A stretch of DNA of 64,000 bases, from assembly GCA_905234175.1 (NCBI GenBank), contig CAJOGX010000001.1, forward strand, positions 1 to 64,000, in the 5' to 3' direction. A program made the position numbers and the translations under genes. The DNA is from an uncultured Selenomonadaceae bacterium. GTDB taxonomy: Bacteria; Bacillota; Negativicutes; Selenomonadales; Selenomonadaceae. Positions 37,352 through 46,854 of this stretch are shown one piece after another; within the stretch, counting starts at the first letter, position 1, and each line of letters starts with the position of its first letter. Under the pieces are notes generated by a model. It did no database searches, was not told the origin of the DNA, and worked only from the letters and a program-made list of their open reading frames with translations.

Positions 37352-39007
37352 ATGAGAAGCGACATTGTCAAGAAGGGCGCCACGCGCTGCGCGCACCGCT
37401 CACTGTTCAACGCCAACGGTTTCGGCTCTGAGGAACTCAGTCGCCCGCTTATCGGCATTTGCAATTCGTTCAACGAAATTATTCCTGGGCATATTCACCT
37501 TCGCTCGATTACCGAAGCGGCGAAACTCGGCGTAGCGGCGGCGGGCGGCACTCCAATCGAATTTCCCGCTATCGGCGTCTGCGACGGAATTGCGATGGGT
37601 CATACTGGCATGAAATATTCTCTTGCCAGCCGCGAACTTATCGCCGACTCGATTGAGGCCGTCACAATGGCGAGCGGTTTCGACGCGCTGATTTTAATTC
37701 CGAACTGCGACAAAGTTGTTCCTGGAATGCTCATGGCGGCGGCGCGGCTCAACATTCCGGCGGTTATCGTCAGCGGCGGCCCCATGCTTGCCGGTCGACT
37801 TCACGGAAAAAATATCAGCGTCAGTCAGGCTTTCGAGGCGGCGGGCAAATTCGCTGCCGGTAAAATGACTCAGGAAGAAATGACTGAGCTCGAAGCCCAC
37901 GCCTGCCCCAGTTGCGGTTCCTGCGCCGGTCTTTTCACCGCAAATACGATGAACTGTCTCAGCGAGGCGCTCGGTATGGCGCTGCCTGGCAACGGCACGA
38001 TTCCTGCTGCGTACAGCGGCGCCCGCGCGATTCTGGCTAAGCGCGCCGGTAAAGTCGTCATGGATTTGCTTAAAAAAAATATTCTCCCGCGCGACATTCT
38101 TACGCTCAAAGCTTTTGAAAACGCTATCACGGTCGACATGGGAATTGGCGGCAGTTCCAACACGGTCTTGCATTTGACGGCGATTGCTCACGAATGCGGC
38201 ATTGACATTCCGGCTCAGCTCTTCGACGAAATTTCTGCGCGAACTCCTTACATCACCAAGCTCAGTCCCGCCGGTACGCACCACATGCAGGATTTGGAAG
38301 AGGCTGGCGGAATTTCTGCAGTCATGCACGAACTCTCTAAGAAAAATCTTTTACATCTTGACGCGCTGACGGTCACGGGCACTCTTGCTGAAAGAATTTC
38401 TGGCGCGGAAATTGAACGCCCCGACGTGATTCGCACGGTTGACAATCCCTACAGACCGACCGGCGGCATTGCGATTCTGCGCGGAAATATCTGCCCCGAC
38501 TGCGCGGTTGTCAAGGCGTCCGCCGTCGCTGAAGACATGCTGGTTTACAGCGGTAAGGCGAAGTGTTTCGACAGCGAGGAGACGGCGATTAACGCGATTA
38601 TGGGCGGCGAAATTCACGACGGCGACGTTGTTGTTATCCGCTACGAAGGTCCCAAGGGCGGTCCTGGTATGCAGGAAATGCTCAACCCGACGGCGGCTAT
38701 TACCGGCGCGGGATTGAAGGTCGGTCTGATTACTGACGGCAGATTTTCCGGCGCGAGCCAGGGCGCTTGCATTGGGCACATTTCTCCCGAAGCAATGGAA
38801 GGCGGCCCAATCGCGCTGATTCACGACGGCGACACGATTTCGATTGACATTCCCAACCGCAAACTTCAGCTCGAGGTCAGCGACGAGGAACTTGCCGAGC
38901 GCCGCAAGAATTGGGTTAAGCCGGAGCCGAAAATTAAAACCGGCTACCTTGCGCGCTACGCTAAGATGACGACTTCCGCCTCAAAGGGCGCTATCGTTCA
39001 GGCTTGA
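37352..39007 (+). CDS. ilvD: Dihydroxy-acid dehydratase
   Basis: IlvD dehydrates 2,3-dihydroxy acids to 2-oxo acids in valine, leucine and isoleucine synthesis. The 551-residue protein has the iron-sulfur cysteines in NCDKVVPGM and in [24 protein letters not shown] near residue 190, and a C-terminal [19 protein letters not shown] block. The ATG has AAGGGAG 11 bases upstream. No other ilv gene is next to it; murB follows. Confidence 0.96.
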   Translation: MRSDIVKKGATRCAHRSLFNANGFGSEELSRPLIGICNSFNEIIPGHIHLRSITEAAKLGVAAAGGTPIEFPAIGVCDGIAMGHTGMKYSLASRELIADSIEAVTMASGFDALILIPNCDKVVPGMLMAAARLNIPAVIVSGGPMLAGRLHGKNISVSQAFEAAGKFAAGKMTQEEMTELEAHACPSCGSCAGLFTANTMNCLSEALGMALPGNGTIPAAYSGARAILAKRAGKVVMDLLKKNILPRDILTLKAFENAITVDMGIGGSSNTVLHLTAIAHECGIDIPAQLFDEISARTPYITKLSPAGTHHMQDLEEAGGISAVMHELSKKNLLHLDALTVTGTLAERISGAEIERPDVIRTVDNPYRPTGGIAILRGNICPDCAVVKASAVAEDMLVYSGKAKCFDSEETAINAIMGGEIHDGDVVVIRYEGPKGGPGMQEMLNPTAAITGAGLKVGLITDGRFSGASQGACIGHISPEAMEGGPIALIHDGDTISIDIPNRKLQLEVSDEELAERRKNWVKPEPKIKTGYLARYAKMTTSASKGAIVQA

Positions 39008-39040
39008 GAAATTTTTTGAAGTGGAGGGAATTTTTTTCTC

Positions 39041-39949
39041 ATGGACGGATTTGGAAAGCGGCTCGGCGAAATTCTGAGCAGCGAGCAATTTATTTTCAAC
39101 GCGCCGATGAGCGAGCACACGACTTTCAAGATTGGCGGGGCGGCGGACGTTTTAATTTTCCCGTCGAGCGCCGAGGAAGTCGCGCAGATTTTCCGGCTGG
39201 CACGTGAGTTCAAAATTCCCTGCACGATTCTCGGCAACGGCTCCAACGTTTTAGTTTTGGATAACGGCATTCGCGGCGCCGTCCTCAAGTTCAGCGATAA
39301 ATTTTTCGGGAACTTTCGCGCGGAAGGTACAAAAATTTTCGCAGGCGCGGGCGCTAAGCTAAAGGACGTTTGCAGTTTCGCGGCGGAAAATAATCTCAGC
39401 GGAATGGAATTTGCCTGCGGGATTCCTGGCAGTATCGGCGGCGCGGTTTACATGAACGCGGGCGCGTACGACGGCGAAATGAAAAATGTTGTCGCGAACG
39501 TCACGGCAGTTTCTGAGACTGGCGAGCTAAAAATTTTCAGCGGCGACGAACTCAATCTCGGCTACCGGCAGAGCGTTTTTCAGACGAACGGTTTTGCTAT
39601 CTGCGAAGTCGAACTGAATCTTTCGCGCGGAAACTTCGACGAAATTAAAAATAAAATGGCGGACTTCACGCAGAAACGCGAGAGTAAACAGCCGCTCGAA
39701 CTTCCAAGCGCTGGCAGTACGTTCAAGCGCCCGAAAGGTTATTTCGCCGGCACGCTGATTGATAATACCGGCCTGAAAGGTTTGCGCGTCGGCGGCGCGA
39801 TGGTTTCTGAAAAGCACGCGGGCTTCGTAGTAAACGTCGGCGGGGCTACGGCGGCTGACGTTCTCGCGCTGATTGAGGAAGTTAAACGGCGCGTCTACGA
39901 AGTCCACGGCGTCACGCTCATGCCGGAGGTTAGAATTATCGGCGAGTAA
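39041..39949 (+). CDS. murB: UDP-N-acetylenolpyruvoylglucosamine reductase
   Basis: MurB makes UDP-N-acetylmuramic acid for peptidoglycan. The 302-residue FAD-dependent enzyme has ILGNGSNVLVLDNG, GIPGSIGGAVYMNAGAYDGEM and the catalytic region PSAGSTFKRPKG, and ends LMPEVRIIGE. GGAGGG precedes the ATG. It lies between ilvD and a GT8 gene. Confidence 0.95.
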   Translation: MDGFGKRLGEILSSEQFIFNAPMSEHTTFKIGGAADVLIFPSSAEEVAQIFRLAREFKIPCTILGNGSNVLVLDNGIRGAVLKFSDKFFGNFRAEGTKIFAGAGAKLKDVCSFAAENNLSGMEFACGIPGSIGGAVYMNAGAYDGEMKNVVANVTAVSETGELKIFSGDELNLGYRQSVFQTNGFAICEVELNLSRGNFDEIKNKMADFTQKRESKQPLELPSAGSTFKRPKGYFAGTLIDNTGLKGLRVGGAMVSEKHAGFVVNVGGATAADVLALIEEVKRRVYEVHGVTLMPEVRIIGE

Positions 39950-39961
39950 GGAGCTGATTTC

Positions 39962-41176
39962 ATGATTCACGTTTGTTACGGCACGAGCGAGCTTTACGCT
40001 AAATTTGCCGCAACGTCTATGGTATCTATTTTTGAAAATGTTACTCTGCCTCCACCGTCTGTAACGATTCATGTAATTCACGACAATTCTTTCTCAGTCA
40101 AAAGTCGCGACAACTTTATTTATCTTGCTGGTCGATATAATCAACTGGTTGAATTTCACAACGTCGACGAACTTTGCGCACCTCAAATCCAATTTCTGCG
40201 CGAAAAATTATTCAATCAGATAAATAAGCGTTTTGGAATATATTCGTTTTTTCGCCTGCTCATTAAAAGTATTGCTTTCAAAAACGTATCAAAATTAATT
40301 TATCTTGATTCGGACACTATTGTTAATCTGGATATTCGCGAGCTCTGGAATTACTCACTCGAAAATTACGCGCTGGCTTCCGTCCCAGAATTTGAGGCGA
40401 CGCGAACTTACATGATTACTGATAAGTACGTACTCCATACTGATAAAGTCAAGCTTGAGGATTATTTTTGCGCCGGCGTCATAATGGTCAATCTCGACAA
40501 ACTCAGCGATAATCTTTTTGAAGAAGGCGCTCAGTGGCTGGTAGATAATCCTCAATGCGAAAGCGTAGAACAAGATGTTTTCAATTATTTTTTCTCGACG
40601 AATTATCTCAAGCTGCCGGAAAAATTTGACGCGTTCGTTGGCGTCTGCCGGTATCTTGATAACAACACGCTCCTGCCGAAAATTTACCACTACGCCGGAA
40701 ACTGCCTCGGTCTGAATTTCGACGACGCCTACGACAGACTTTTTTACACGCACTTCGTAAAGACACCGTGGTTCGGGCTTGAAACGCTCCAGCACGCTTA
40801 CGAAACCATGAGCACGATTTACGTCGAGCGCCAGACTTTCGCAATTCAGGTCGCAAATCTTCTGGCTGACAGAAAGCGCGCGTTTCTGGTTGGGGAAAGA
40901 AACGTTGAAGCCTTGAAGGAAATTTTCACGGTACGTGACGACGAGGAAATTTTGTCTACCGCTGACGCCGACGCTTTTTATAAATTGCTCGACTCTCTTA
41001 ATGCCGACCGAGGCAAAAAAGTTTTTTTCATTCTGGTTGACAATTTCGTCGAAGTCAAAGCCGCGCTAACTCAGCTGGGATTTGTCGCTGGCGAAGATTT
41101 TCTGGACGTGACGGCGTTCCTGCACGACGGGCACGGCGTCCCGCTGCAGGCGTTCACGCTCGTAAAATTGCTCTAG
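39962..41176 (+). CDS. Family 8 glycosyltransferase
   Basis: This 404-residue protein begins MIHVCYGTSELYAKFAATSM and has the GT8 metal-binding motif YLDSDTIVN near residue 119 and a later YAGNCLGL segment. GT8 enzymes such as lipopolysaccharide glucosyl- and galactosyltransferases keep sugar configuration. A further 110 residues after the GT domain (VERQTFAIQVANLL onward) form a separate, unrecognised domain. The first 650 bases are clearly richer in AT than the rest, so the gene may be a mosaic. GGAG precedes the ATG. It may modify an envelope polysaccharide. Confidence 0.82.
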   Translation: MIHVCYGTSELYAKFAATSMVSIFENVTLPPPSVTIHVIHDNSFSVKSRDNFIYLAGRYNQLVEFHNVDELCAPQIQFLREKLFNQINKRFGIYSFFRLLIKSIAFKNVSKLIYLDSDTIVNLDIRELWNYSLENYALASVPEFEATRTYMITDKYVLHTDKVKLEDYFCAGVIMVNLDKLSDNLFEEGAQWLVDNPQCESVEQDVFNYFFSTNYLKLPEKFDAFVGVCRYLDNNTLLPKIYHYAGNCLGLNFDDAYDRLFYTHFVKTPWFGLETLQHAYETMSTIYVERQTFAIQVANLLADRKRAFLVGERNVEALKEIFTVRDDEEILSTADADAFYKLLDSLNADRGKKVFFILVDNFVEVKAALTQLGFVAGEDFLDVTAFLHDGHGVPLQAFTLVKLL

Positions 41177-41184
41177 GAGTTTTT

Positions 41185-42564
41185 ATGGCTAAACAGAAAA
41201 CTAAATTCGTCTGTCAGGAATGCGGCGCGGATTTTGGCAAGTGGCTCGGTAAATGCCCAGCCTGCGGGAAGTGGAACACGCTCGTTGAGGAAATTGACAG
41301 CGAAATTGAGGATAAGCCGCGCCACGCGCTGACTACCGCCTACGAAAGCCCGCGCCGTATCGCTGAAGTTGACCTCGCGGAGCTGCCGCGCTTTTCTACT
41401 GGCTCCGGCGAACTCGACAGGGTTTTGGGCGGCGGCTTAATTCCTGGCTCAATCATTTTGATAGCTGGCGACCCTGGCGTTGGCAAATCCAGTCTGACGC
41501 TGGCGGTTTGCGCGTACGTAGCCCGCAACGACCGCAAAGTTTTATACGTGACCGGCGAGGAAAGCGCCCGCCAGATTCGTATGCGCGCCGAAAGGCTCAA
41601 CGCGCTGGCTGACGAACTTTTCATCTGCGCGGAAAATAATCTTGAACGAATTGTTCAGCACGTCGAAAAAATTGAGCCCGACCTTCTGGTTGTCGACTCG
41701 ATTCAGACGATTTACAAATCCGAAATTGAGAGCGCGCCAGGTAGCATTTCGCAGGTTCGCGAATGTTCCGCGTCGCTCATGCGCCTTTCCAAAAGCCACG
41801 GCGTCACGACTTTCGTTATCGGGCACGTCACCAAGGACGGCAATCTGGCGGGGCCGCGCGTGCTGGAACACATCGTCGACACGGTTTTATTTTTCGAGGG
41901 CGAACGCAACGCTGATTTCCGAGTTCTCCGCGCGATTAAAAATCGTTTCGGCGCCACGTCTGAAATTGGTCTGTTTGAAATGCGCAACACGGGCTTAGCG
42001 GACGTTCCCGACGCGTCGAAACTTTTTCTGCCGGATAAAACTGACGACATCGGCAGCGTGATTGTCCCGACAGTCGAAGGCACGCGCCCGCTCCTTGTCG
42101 AAGTTCAGGCGCTCGTTGCCCCGACGCCCTTTATGCCGCCGCGCCGGACAAGCGATTCGATTGACATAAAGCGTATTCAACTTTTGCTCGCCGTACTCGA
42201 AAAGCGCCTGTATCTGAAAATTGGCGCCTGCGACGTTTACGTTAAAACCGCCGGCGGAATTAAAGTTGACGAGCCCGCCACCGATTTGCCGATGACAATC
42301 GCGCTGGCGTCCAGTTTCGCTAACAGGAAAATTCTGCCGCAGTGCGTGATTTTCGGCGAAGTCGGTTTGAGCGGCGAAATTCGTGCCGTCAGCAAAGCCC
42401 GTCAGCGCGTCGATGAATCTGTTCGCATGGGCTTTCAAAATATTATTCTGCCGCGAAAAAATTTCAACGAAGTTTCAAAAGCTCCGGCGGGCGTAAATTT
42501 ACTGCCGGTCTCGAACCTGCGCGAGGCGCTGAAAATTTCCATGCCGAGGGAGGCGGGCGAATGA
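41185..42564 (+). CDS. radA: DNA repair protein RadA/Sms
   Basis: RadA promotes branch migration in recombinational repair. The 459-residue protein has an N-terminal zinc finger (CQEC...CPAC), a RecA-like ATPase with GDPGVGKSS near residue 98, the RadA-specific KNRFG motif near residue 252 and a C-terminal Lon-protease-like domain. The ATGA at its end is shared with cobO. Confidence 0.96.
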   Translation: MAKQKTKFVCQECGADFGKWLGKCPACGKWNTLVEEIDSEIEDKPRHALTTAYESPRRIAEVDLAELPRFSTGSGELDRVLGGGLIPGSIILIAGDPGVGKSSLTLAVCAYVARNDRKVLYVTGEESARQIRMRAERLNALADELFICAENNLERIVQHVEKIEPDLLVVDSIQTIYKSEIESAPGSISQVRECSASLMRLSKSHGVTTFVIGHVTKDGNLAGPRVLEHIVDTVLFFEGERNADFRVLRAIKNRFGATSEIGLFEMRNTGLADVPDASKLFLPDKTDDIGSVIVPTVEGTRPLLVEVQALVAPTPFMPPRRTSDSIDIKRIQLLLAVLEKRLYLKIGACDVYVKTAGGIKVDEPATDLPMTIALASSFANRKILPQCVIFGEVGLSGEIRAVSKARQRVDESVRMGFQNIILPRKNFNEVSKAPAGVNLLPVSNLREALKISMPREAGE

Positions 42565-43061
42565 TTATCGTGCATACCGGCGACGGCAAGGGCAAAACTA
42601 CCGCCGCGATTGGTCTGGCTGTCCGCGCGTGCGGCTCCGGCCTGAAAGTTTTGATTCTGCAGTTCATCAAGGGCGGGCAGATTTCCGGCGAACTCGAAGC
42701 GCTGAAACTCCTGCCAATAGAAATTCGCCAGTGCGGTTTAGGTTTCACTAATCGCGGCGAAATTTCTGAGCACCAAAAGGCGGCGGCGGAAACTTTAAAA
42801 GTCGCGCGGGACGAAATTTTATCCGGTCGCTGGAATTTAATCGTGCTCGACGAAATAAATTACGCCGTGAAATTCGGACTGATAACCGAAGCGGAAATGC
42901 TCGGCCTGCTGGAAATTTGTCCGCCGGAACTGCACCTTGTTTTCACTGGCAGAAACGCAACGGAAAAATTAATCGACGCGGCGGATTTGGTAACGGAAAT
43001 GACGCTGATTAAGCACCCGTTCCAAAAGGGCGTGGCGGCGCAGCGCGGAATTGAATTTTGA
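42561..43061 (+). CDS. cobO: Corrinoid adenosyltransferase (CobO/BtuR type)
   Basis: The enzyme adds the 5'-deoxyadenosyl group to cob(I)alamin or cobyrinate a,c-diamide. The 166-residue P-loop protein has HTGDGKGKTTAAIGLAVRACG and the NLIVLDEINYAVKFGL block. It overlaps radA by four bases and is apart from cbiC and cbiA. The C-terminus HPFQKGVAAQRGIEF is typical. Confidence 0.93.
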   Translation: MIIVHTGDGKGKTTAAIGLAVRACGSGLKVLILQFIKGGQISGELEALKLLPIEIRQCGLGFTNRGEISEHQKAAAETLKVARDEILSGRWNLIVLDEINYAVKFGLITEAEMLGLLEICPPELHLVFTGRNATEKLIDAADLVTEMTLIKHPFQKGVAAQRGIEF

Positions 43062-43075
43062 CTGGAGGCGGTAAC

Positions 43076-43477
43076 TTGACGCACAAAACTTACAGGCGCG
43101 TAAGATTCTACGACACCGACGAAATGGGCGTCGCTCACCACGCGAATTATCTGCGCTGGTTTGAAAATGGGCGCGTGGAATTTCTGCGCGCGATTGGAAT
43201 TACGCTCGGCGAAATGGTTGACGACGGAATTTTGTTCCCGATTGTCGAAGTCAGTGCGAAATATTTTCACCCCGCGAAGTTCGACGATGAAATTGAAATT
43301 GAGACGACCGGCAAGGCTATCACGAAGGCGAAGTGGGATTTCAGCTACAAAGTCCGGCGCGTTTCAGATGGCGAAATTCTGGTGGAAGGCTTCAGCAGAA
43401 ATGTTTTCACGAACGCGGCGACGGGGAAAATTACCCGCCTGCCGGAAAAATATTTTTCAAAGTTCCCAGCGGCGTAA
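43076..43477 (+). CDS. Acyl-CoA thioesterase, YbgC/4HBT type
   Basis: A 133-residue hot-dog fold protein with the signature RVRFYDTDEMGVAHHANYLRWFENGRVEFLR near residue 6, where Asp and His form the catalytic site. It hydrolyses short acyl-CoA or acyl-ACP. The TTG at 43076 is chosen because GGAGG lies seven bases upstream. A TTG six codons earlier overlaps it. It follows cobO. Confidence 0.88.
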   Translation: MTHKTYRRVRFYDTDEMGVAHHANYLRWFENGRVEFLRAIGITLGEMVDDGILFPIVEVSAKYFHPAKFDDEIEIETTGKAITKAKWDFSYKVRRVSDGEILVEGFSRNVFTNAATGKITRLPEKYFSKFPAA

Positions 43478-43494
43478 CAGGCGCCGTTTTTTTA

Positions 43495-43523
43495 TTGACA
43501 GAATTAACAACAATATATAAAAT
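43495..43523 (+). promoter_or_regulatory. rny: Promoter upstream of rny
   Basis: TTGACA at 43495-43500, a 17-base spacer and TAAAAT at 43518-43523. This strong promoter lies 250 bases before rny. Confidence 0.8.
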
Positions 43524-43775
43524 ATTGCGGTACAAAATGAATACGATAACCTGTTCTGCTGTGCGAAAGACCTGGAGGGAAAACTTGGCAAACCCTCGAT
43601 GTCGGGCAGCACGTAAATTTTGACTGCCGCGTTAGATTTTGACGGTTTAGATAAATTTCGAGATGGTGACTGACAGAATTGAAATAAAAATGAGTGTGTG
43701 AGTATTGGCAAGTTTATTGCCCTCTACGGCGTGGAAATTTGGCTCAGCAGACAGATTTTCGCAAAGAGTTAGGGG
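43524..43775 (+). other. Long 5' leader of rny, possibly structured
   Basis: About 240 untranslated bases. Around 43558-43612 nested pairings can be drawn: TGCTG with CAGCA outside, GAC with GTC and GAGGG with CCCTC inside. A GGCAA/TTGCC hairpin lies near 43707-43721. A 29-codon frame from 43537 has no ribosome site. I do not recognise a known riboswitch class. Confidence 0.4.
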
Positions 43776-45320
43776 GTGCAGGTTATTCTTATTACAATTT
43801 CAGTTGCAATCGTTGCGATAATTCTCGGGGCGATTGGTGGATATACGGCGCGGAAACGAACGGCAGAAGCGCAAATCGGCTCAGCAGAAGAGGAAGCGCG
43901 CAGGATAATCGCCGAGGCACAGGAAAAAAGCAGCGCGGAAAAAAAAGAATCCATTCTTGAAGCTAAGGAAGAAATTCACAGAATGCGGCAGGAACTGGAT
44001 CGCGATACCAAAGAGCGGCGCAGTGAAATTGCAAGACAGGAGCGCCGCGTCGTTCAGAAGGAAGAAAACCTCGATAAGAAAATGGAGTCGCTGGAAAAAA
44101 AGGAACAGCAGCTGAGTAAAAAGGAGGCGCGACTCACTGAAACGCAGGCGGAACTGGATTTAATGCAGGAAAAGGAAAATGCCGAGCTTGAACGCGTCGC
44201 CGCCCTTTCCAAGGAGGAAGCGCGCACGATTCTCATGGCGGAAGTCGAGGAAGACCTCAAGCACGATAAGGCGCTGAGGATTAAGGAGTACGAGACGCAG
44301 ATTAAGGACGAGGCGGACAAAAAGGCGCGCGAAATTATCAGCATGGCGATACAGCGTTCTGCCGCCGACCACGTTGCTGAGACCACGGTTTCCGTCGTGA
44401 CTTTGCCCAGCGACGACATGAAGGGCAGAATTATCGGGCGCGAGGGCAGGAACATTCGCGCGCTGGAAACTTTGACCGGAGTCGATTTGATTATTGACGA
44501 CACGCCCGAAGCGGTAATTCTTTCCGGCTTTGACCCGATTCGCCGCGAAATTGCCCGCGTTGCGCTCGAAAGGCTGATTACCGACGGCAGGATTCACCCC
44601 GCGCGAATTGAGGAAATGGTTGAAAAAGCGACGCGCGAAGTCGAAAACCGCATGAAGGAAAGCGGCGAGCAGGCAACTTTTCAAGTCGGCGTCCACGGCA
44701 TTCACCCAGAGCTTATCAAACTTCTGGGGCGGCTGAAATACCGCACGAGCTACGGGCAGAACGTTTTGAATCACTCAATCGAAGTCGCGAAACTTGCGGG
44801 GATTATGGCGAGCGAACTCGGCGTGGACGTGAATCTGGCTAAGCGCGCGGGACTTCTTCACGACATCGGTAAGGCAGTCGACCACGAAATTGAAGGACCG
44901 CACGTGACGATTGGCGCGGATTTGGCTAAGCGCTACCGCGAAAACAAATACGTGATAAACGCAATCGCGGCGCACCACGGCGACATTGAGCCGCTGACGG
45001 TTGAGGCGGTGCTGGTTGCGGCGGCGGACGCGGTTTCTGCTGCCAGACCTGGCGCGCGCCGTGAATCTTTGGAAATGTATCTCAAGCGCTTGAAAATGCT
45101 CGAAGAAATTGCCGAGTCCTTCGACGGCGTTGAGCGCTGCTTTGCAATTCAGGCGGGCAGGGAAATTCGCGTCATGGTTAAGCCGGACAAAATCGACGAC
45201 CTTGCGGCGGTTACTCTGGCGCACGATATTGTTAAGCGCATTGAAAAAGATTTGGAATACCCTGGGCAGGTCAAAGCGACGATTATTCGCGAAACGCGCG
45301 TGGTTGACTACGCAAAATAA
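43776..45320 (+). CDS. rny: Ribonuclease Y
   Basis: RNase Y is the main endonuclease that starts mRNA decay in many Firmicutes, anchored at the inner membrane. The 514-residue protein has an N-terminal membrane helix, a long coiled coil (about residues 28-190), a KH domain with [15 protein letters not shown] near residue 215 and an HD domain with [12 protein letters not shown] near residue 360. The GTG at 43776 overlaps an AGGGGG site, so the exact start is uncertain by a few codons. A hairpin terminator follows. Confidence 0.96.
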   Translation: MQVILITISVAIVAIILGAIGGYTARKRTAEAQIGSAEEEARRIIAEAQEKSSAEKKESILEAKEEIHRMRQELDRDTKERRSEIARQERRVVQKEENLDKKMESLEKKEQQLSKKEARLTETQAELDLMQEKENAELERVAALSKEEARTILMAEVEEDLKHDKALRIKEYETQIKDEADKKAREIISMAIQRSAADHVAETTVSVVTLPSDDMKGRIIGREGRNIRALETLTGVDLIIDDTPEAVILSGFDPIRREIARVALERLITDGRIHPARIEEMVEKATREVENRMKESGEQATFQVGVHGIHPELIKLLGRLKYRTSYGQNVLNHSIEVAKLAGIMASELGVDVNLAKRAGLLHDIGKAVDHEIEGPHVTIGADLAKRYRENKYVINAIAAHHGDIEPLTVEAVLVAAADAVSAARPGARRESLEMYLKRLKMLEEIAESFDGVERCFAIQAGREIRVMVKPDKIDDLAAVTLAHDIVKRIEKDLEYPGQVKATIIRETRVVDYAK

Positions 45321-45328
45321 ATTCGTTC

Positions 45329-45362
45329 AGCGAGGGCGAGAAAATAATCCCCTCGCTTTTTT
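45329..45362 (+). terminator. Terminator after rny
   Basis: AGCGAGGG and CCCTCGCT form an eight-base-pair stem with a 13-base loop, followed by six T residues. No promoter fits in the 28 bases before the next gene, so that gene depends on read-through or on a promoter inside rny. Confidence 0.85.
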
Positions 45363-45390
45363 AAACGCAGTGCGGAGGAGGTCTAGAGTA

Positions 45391-45915
45391 ATGTTCGATT
45401 TTTTGAAAAGGGAAAGAAAGCCGAATCCCGACGCGAGTCGGCTTTTGGCGTCAATTCTCGTGCTGTACCCGACAATCCAGTCGGTAACCTACGATTCGAA
45501 GGAAGATATTCTCGAACTCTCCTTCGCGCTGAACGGGAAATTTTCTCCCAGCGATTTTGAATACTTTTTGCATTACGTCGGCGAGTCGGTTAAGACGTTG
45601 CACCACCTTGAAGGCCTGAGCGGCGCGTCGATTGAACTCAACGTCGAGGGAATTTACGGCACGTGCTTTCTGAACGTCCGGCGGGATATGACCACGCTAA
45701 CCAGCCGCGAACTTTCGCTGCTGACGGAAATGGCGGCGAATTATTTTGGCGATAAACTGATTGAGGATTTTGACGGCTCAGTCCCCGACGAAGATTTTCT
45801 GCTGGAACAGGAAGATTATCTGGAACAGTGCCTGAACAATATGCGGCAGTTCCGCGTTGAAGGGAAACTTGTCGGCGTCCGCGAACAGGAACGCGTTGTG
45901 GTTTACGCCAGATAG
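45391..45915 (+). CDS. Unknown protein between rny and ymdB
   Basis: A 174-residue cytoplasmic protein, MFDFLKRERKPNPDASRLLASILV, with mixed alpha and beta pattern and an acidic C-terminal third. No signal peptide, membrane helix or known motif is seen. GGAGGAGG lies nine bases before the ATG. It ends 12 bases before ymdB, so the two are probably coexpressed, and a link with RNA turnover or signalling is possible by position only. Confidence 0.7.
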   Translation: MFDFLKRERKPNPDASRLLASILVLYPTIQSVTYDSKEDILELSFALNGKFSPSDFEYFLHYVGESVKTLHHLEGLSGASIELNVEGIYGTCFLNVRRDMTTLTSRELSLLTEMAANYFGDKLIEDFDGSVPDEDFLLEQEDYLEQCLNNMRQFRVEGKLVGVREQERVVVYAR

Positions 45916-45927
45916 AAAGGAAAATTT

Positions 45928-46710
45928 ATGCGAATTTTGATGGTTGGCGACGTATTTGGCAAGGCGGGCAGACGCACTTTCACTAAGTACACCGCGCAGC
46001 TGAGGCAGGAAAAAAATATCGATTTAGTGGTGGTGAACGGCGAAAATGCGGCGCACGGCAAGGGCTTAACGCAGTCCACCTTCAGCGAACTTTTGAGCGG
46101 CGGCGCGGATATTGTCACGACCGGCAACCACGTCTGGGACAACAGGGACGTTTACGCGATAATCGACAGCGAGCCTTACCTTCTGCGTCCGGCGAATTTT
46201 CCAGACGGCACGCCAGGCAGAGGCTTCTGCGTTTACCCGTACCGCGCGAAAAATATCGGCGTGATTAATCTTCAGGGCAGAGTTTTCATGCCGCCGCTGG
46301 ATTGTCCCTTCACGCGCGCCGGTGAAATTCTCCGCCAGCTGAAAAACGAATGCGATATAATTCTCGTCGACTTCCACGCCGAGGCCACTTCCGAAAAAAT
46401 TTCGCTTGGCTTTTTCCTTGACGGCAAAGTTACCGCCGTCGTCGGCACTCACACGCACGTTCAAACCGCTGACGAAAGAATTTTACCGCAGGGCACCGCC
46501 TATATCACGGATTTGGGAATGGTCGGCGTGCTGAATTCCTCAATCGGGCTCGGCATCGATTCGGCTATCGAAAAATATTTAACCTGCCGCTCGACAAAGT
46601 TCGACGTTCCCGAAACCGGCGAATGTATTTACTGCGCCGCGATTATCGATATTGACAACCACACAAATCGAGCAGTTTACATTGAACGCGTAAAAATTTT
46701 TGCGAATTAA
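45928..46710 (+). CDS. ymdB: YmdB-type metallophosphoesterase
   Basis: YmdB of Bacillus is a phosphodiesterase that acts on 2',3'-cyclic nucleotides and affects biofilm and motility decisions. The 260-residue protein has the dimetal motifs GDVFGKAGR, NGENAAHGKG, TGNHVWDN, DFHAEATSEK and GTHTHVQTAD. In many Firmicutes ymdB lies directly after rny; here one gene intervenes. The next gene, spoVS, follows after 144 bases with its own possible promoter. Confidence 0.95.
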   Translation: MRILMVGDVFGKAGRRTFTKYTAQLRQEKNIDLVVVNGENAAHGKGLTQSTFSELLSGGADIVTTGNHVWDNRDVYAIIDSEPYLLRPANFPDGTPGRGFCVYPYRAKNIGVINLQGRVFMPPLDCPFTRAGEILRQLKNECDIILVDFHAEATSEKISLGFFLDGKVTAVVGTHTHVQTADERILPQGTAYITDLGMVGVLNSSIGLGIDSAIEKYLTCRSTKFDVPETGECIYCAAIIDIDNHTNRAVYIERVKIFAN

Positions 46711-46765
46711 ATCCAATTGTCATTCACGAAAACGCAAGTATTACATTTTAACTCAACAATGAAGT

Positions 46766-46794
46766 GAAGGATTTCCGTTATATTTGAAGAATTA
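46766..46794 (+). promoter_or_regulatory. spoVS: Candidate sigma-H promoter of spoVS
   Basis: GAAGGATTT at 46766-46774, an 11-base spacer and GAAGAATTA at 46786-46794 match the Bacillus sigma-H pattern RnAGGAwww-N11/12-RnnGAATww at every fixed position. B. subtilis spoVS is controlled by sigma-H. The rest of the 144-base gap shows no sigma-A promoter. Confidence 0.65.
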
Positions 46795-46854
46795 ACATAA
46801 CCAGATAGCAGACAAAAAATTTTTTTGGATGCAAAATGAAAGGATGAACTTGTT

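Noticed and set aside
43524-43775. A known riboswitch (cobalamin, TPP, SAM or cyclic-di-GMP) in the rny leader
   Set aside because: None of the conserved cores of these classes is visible.
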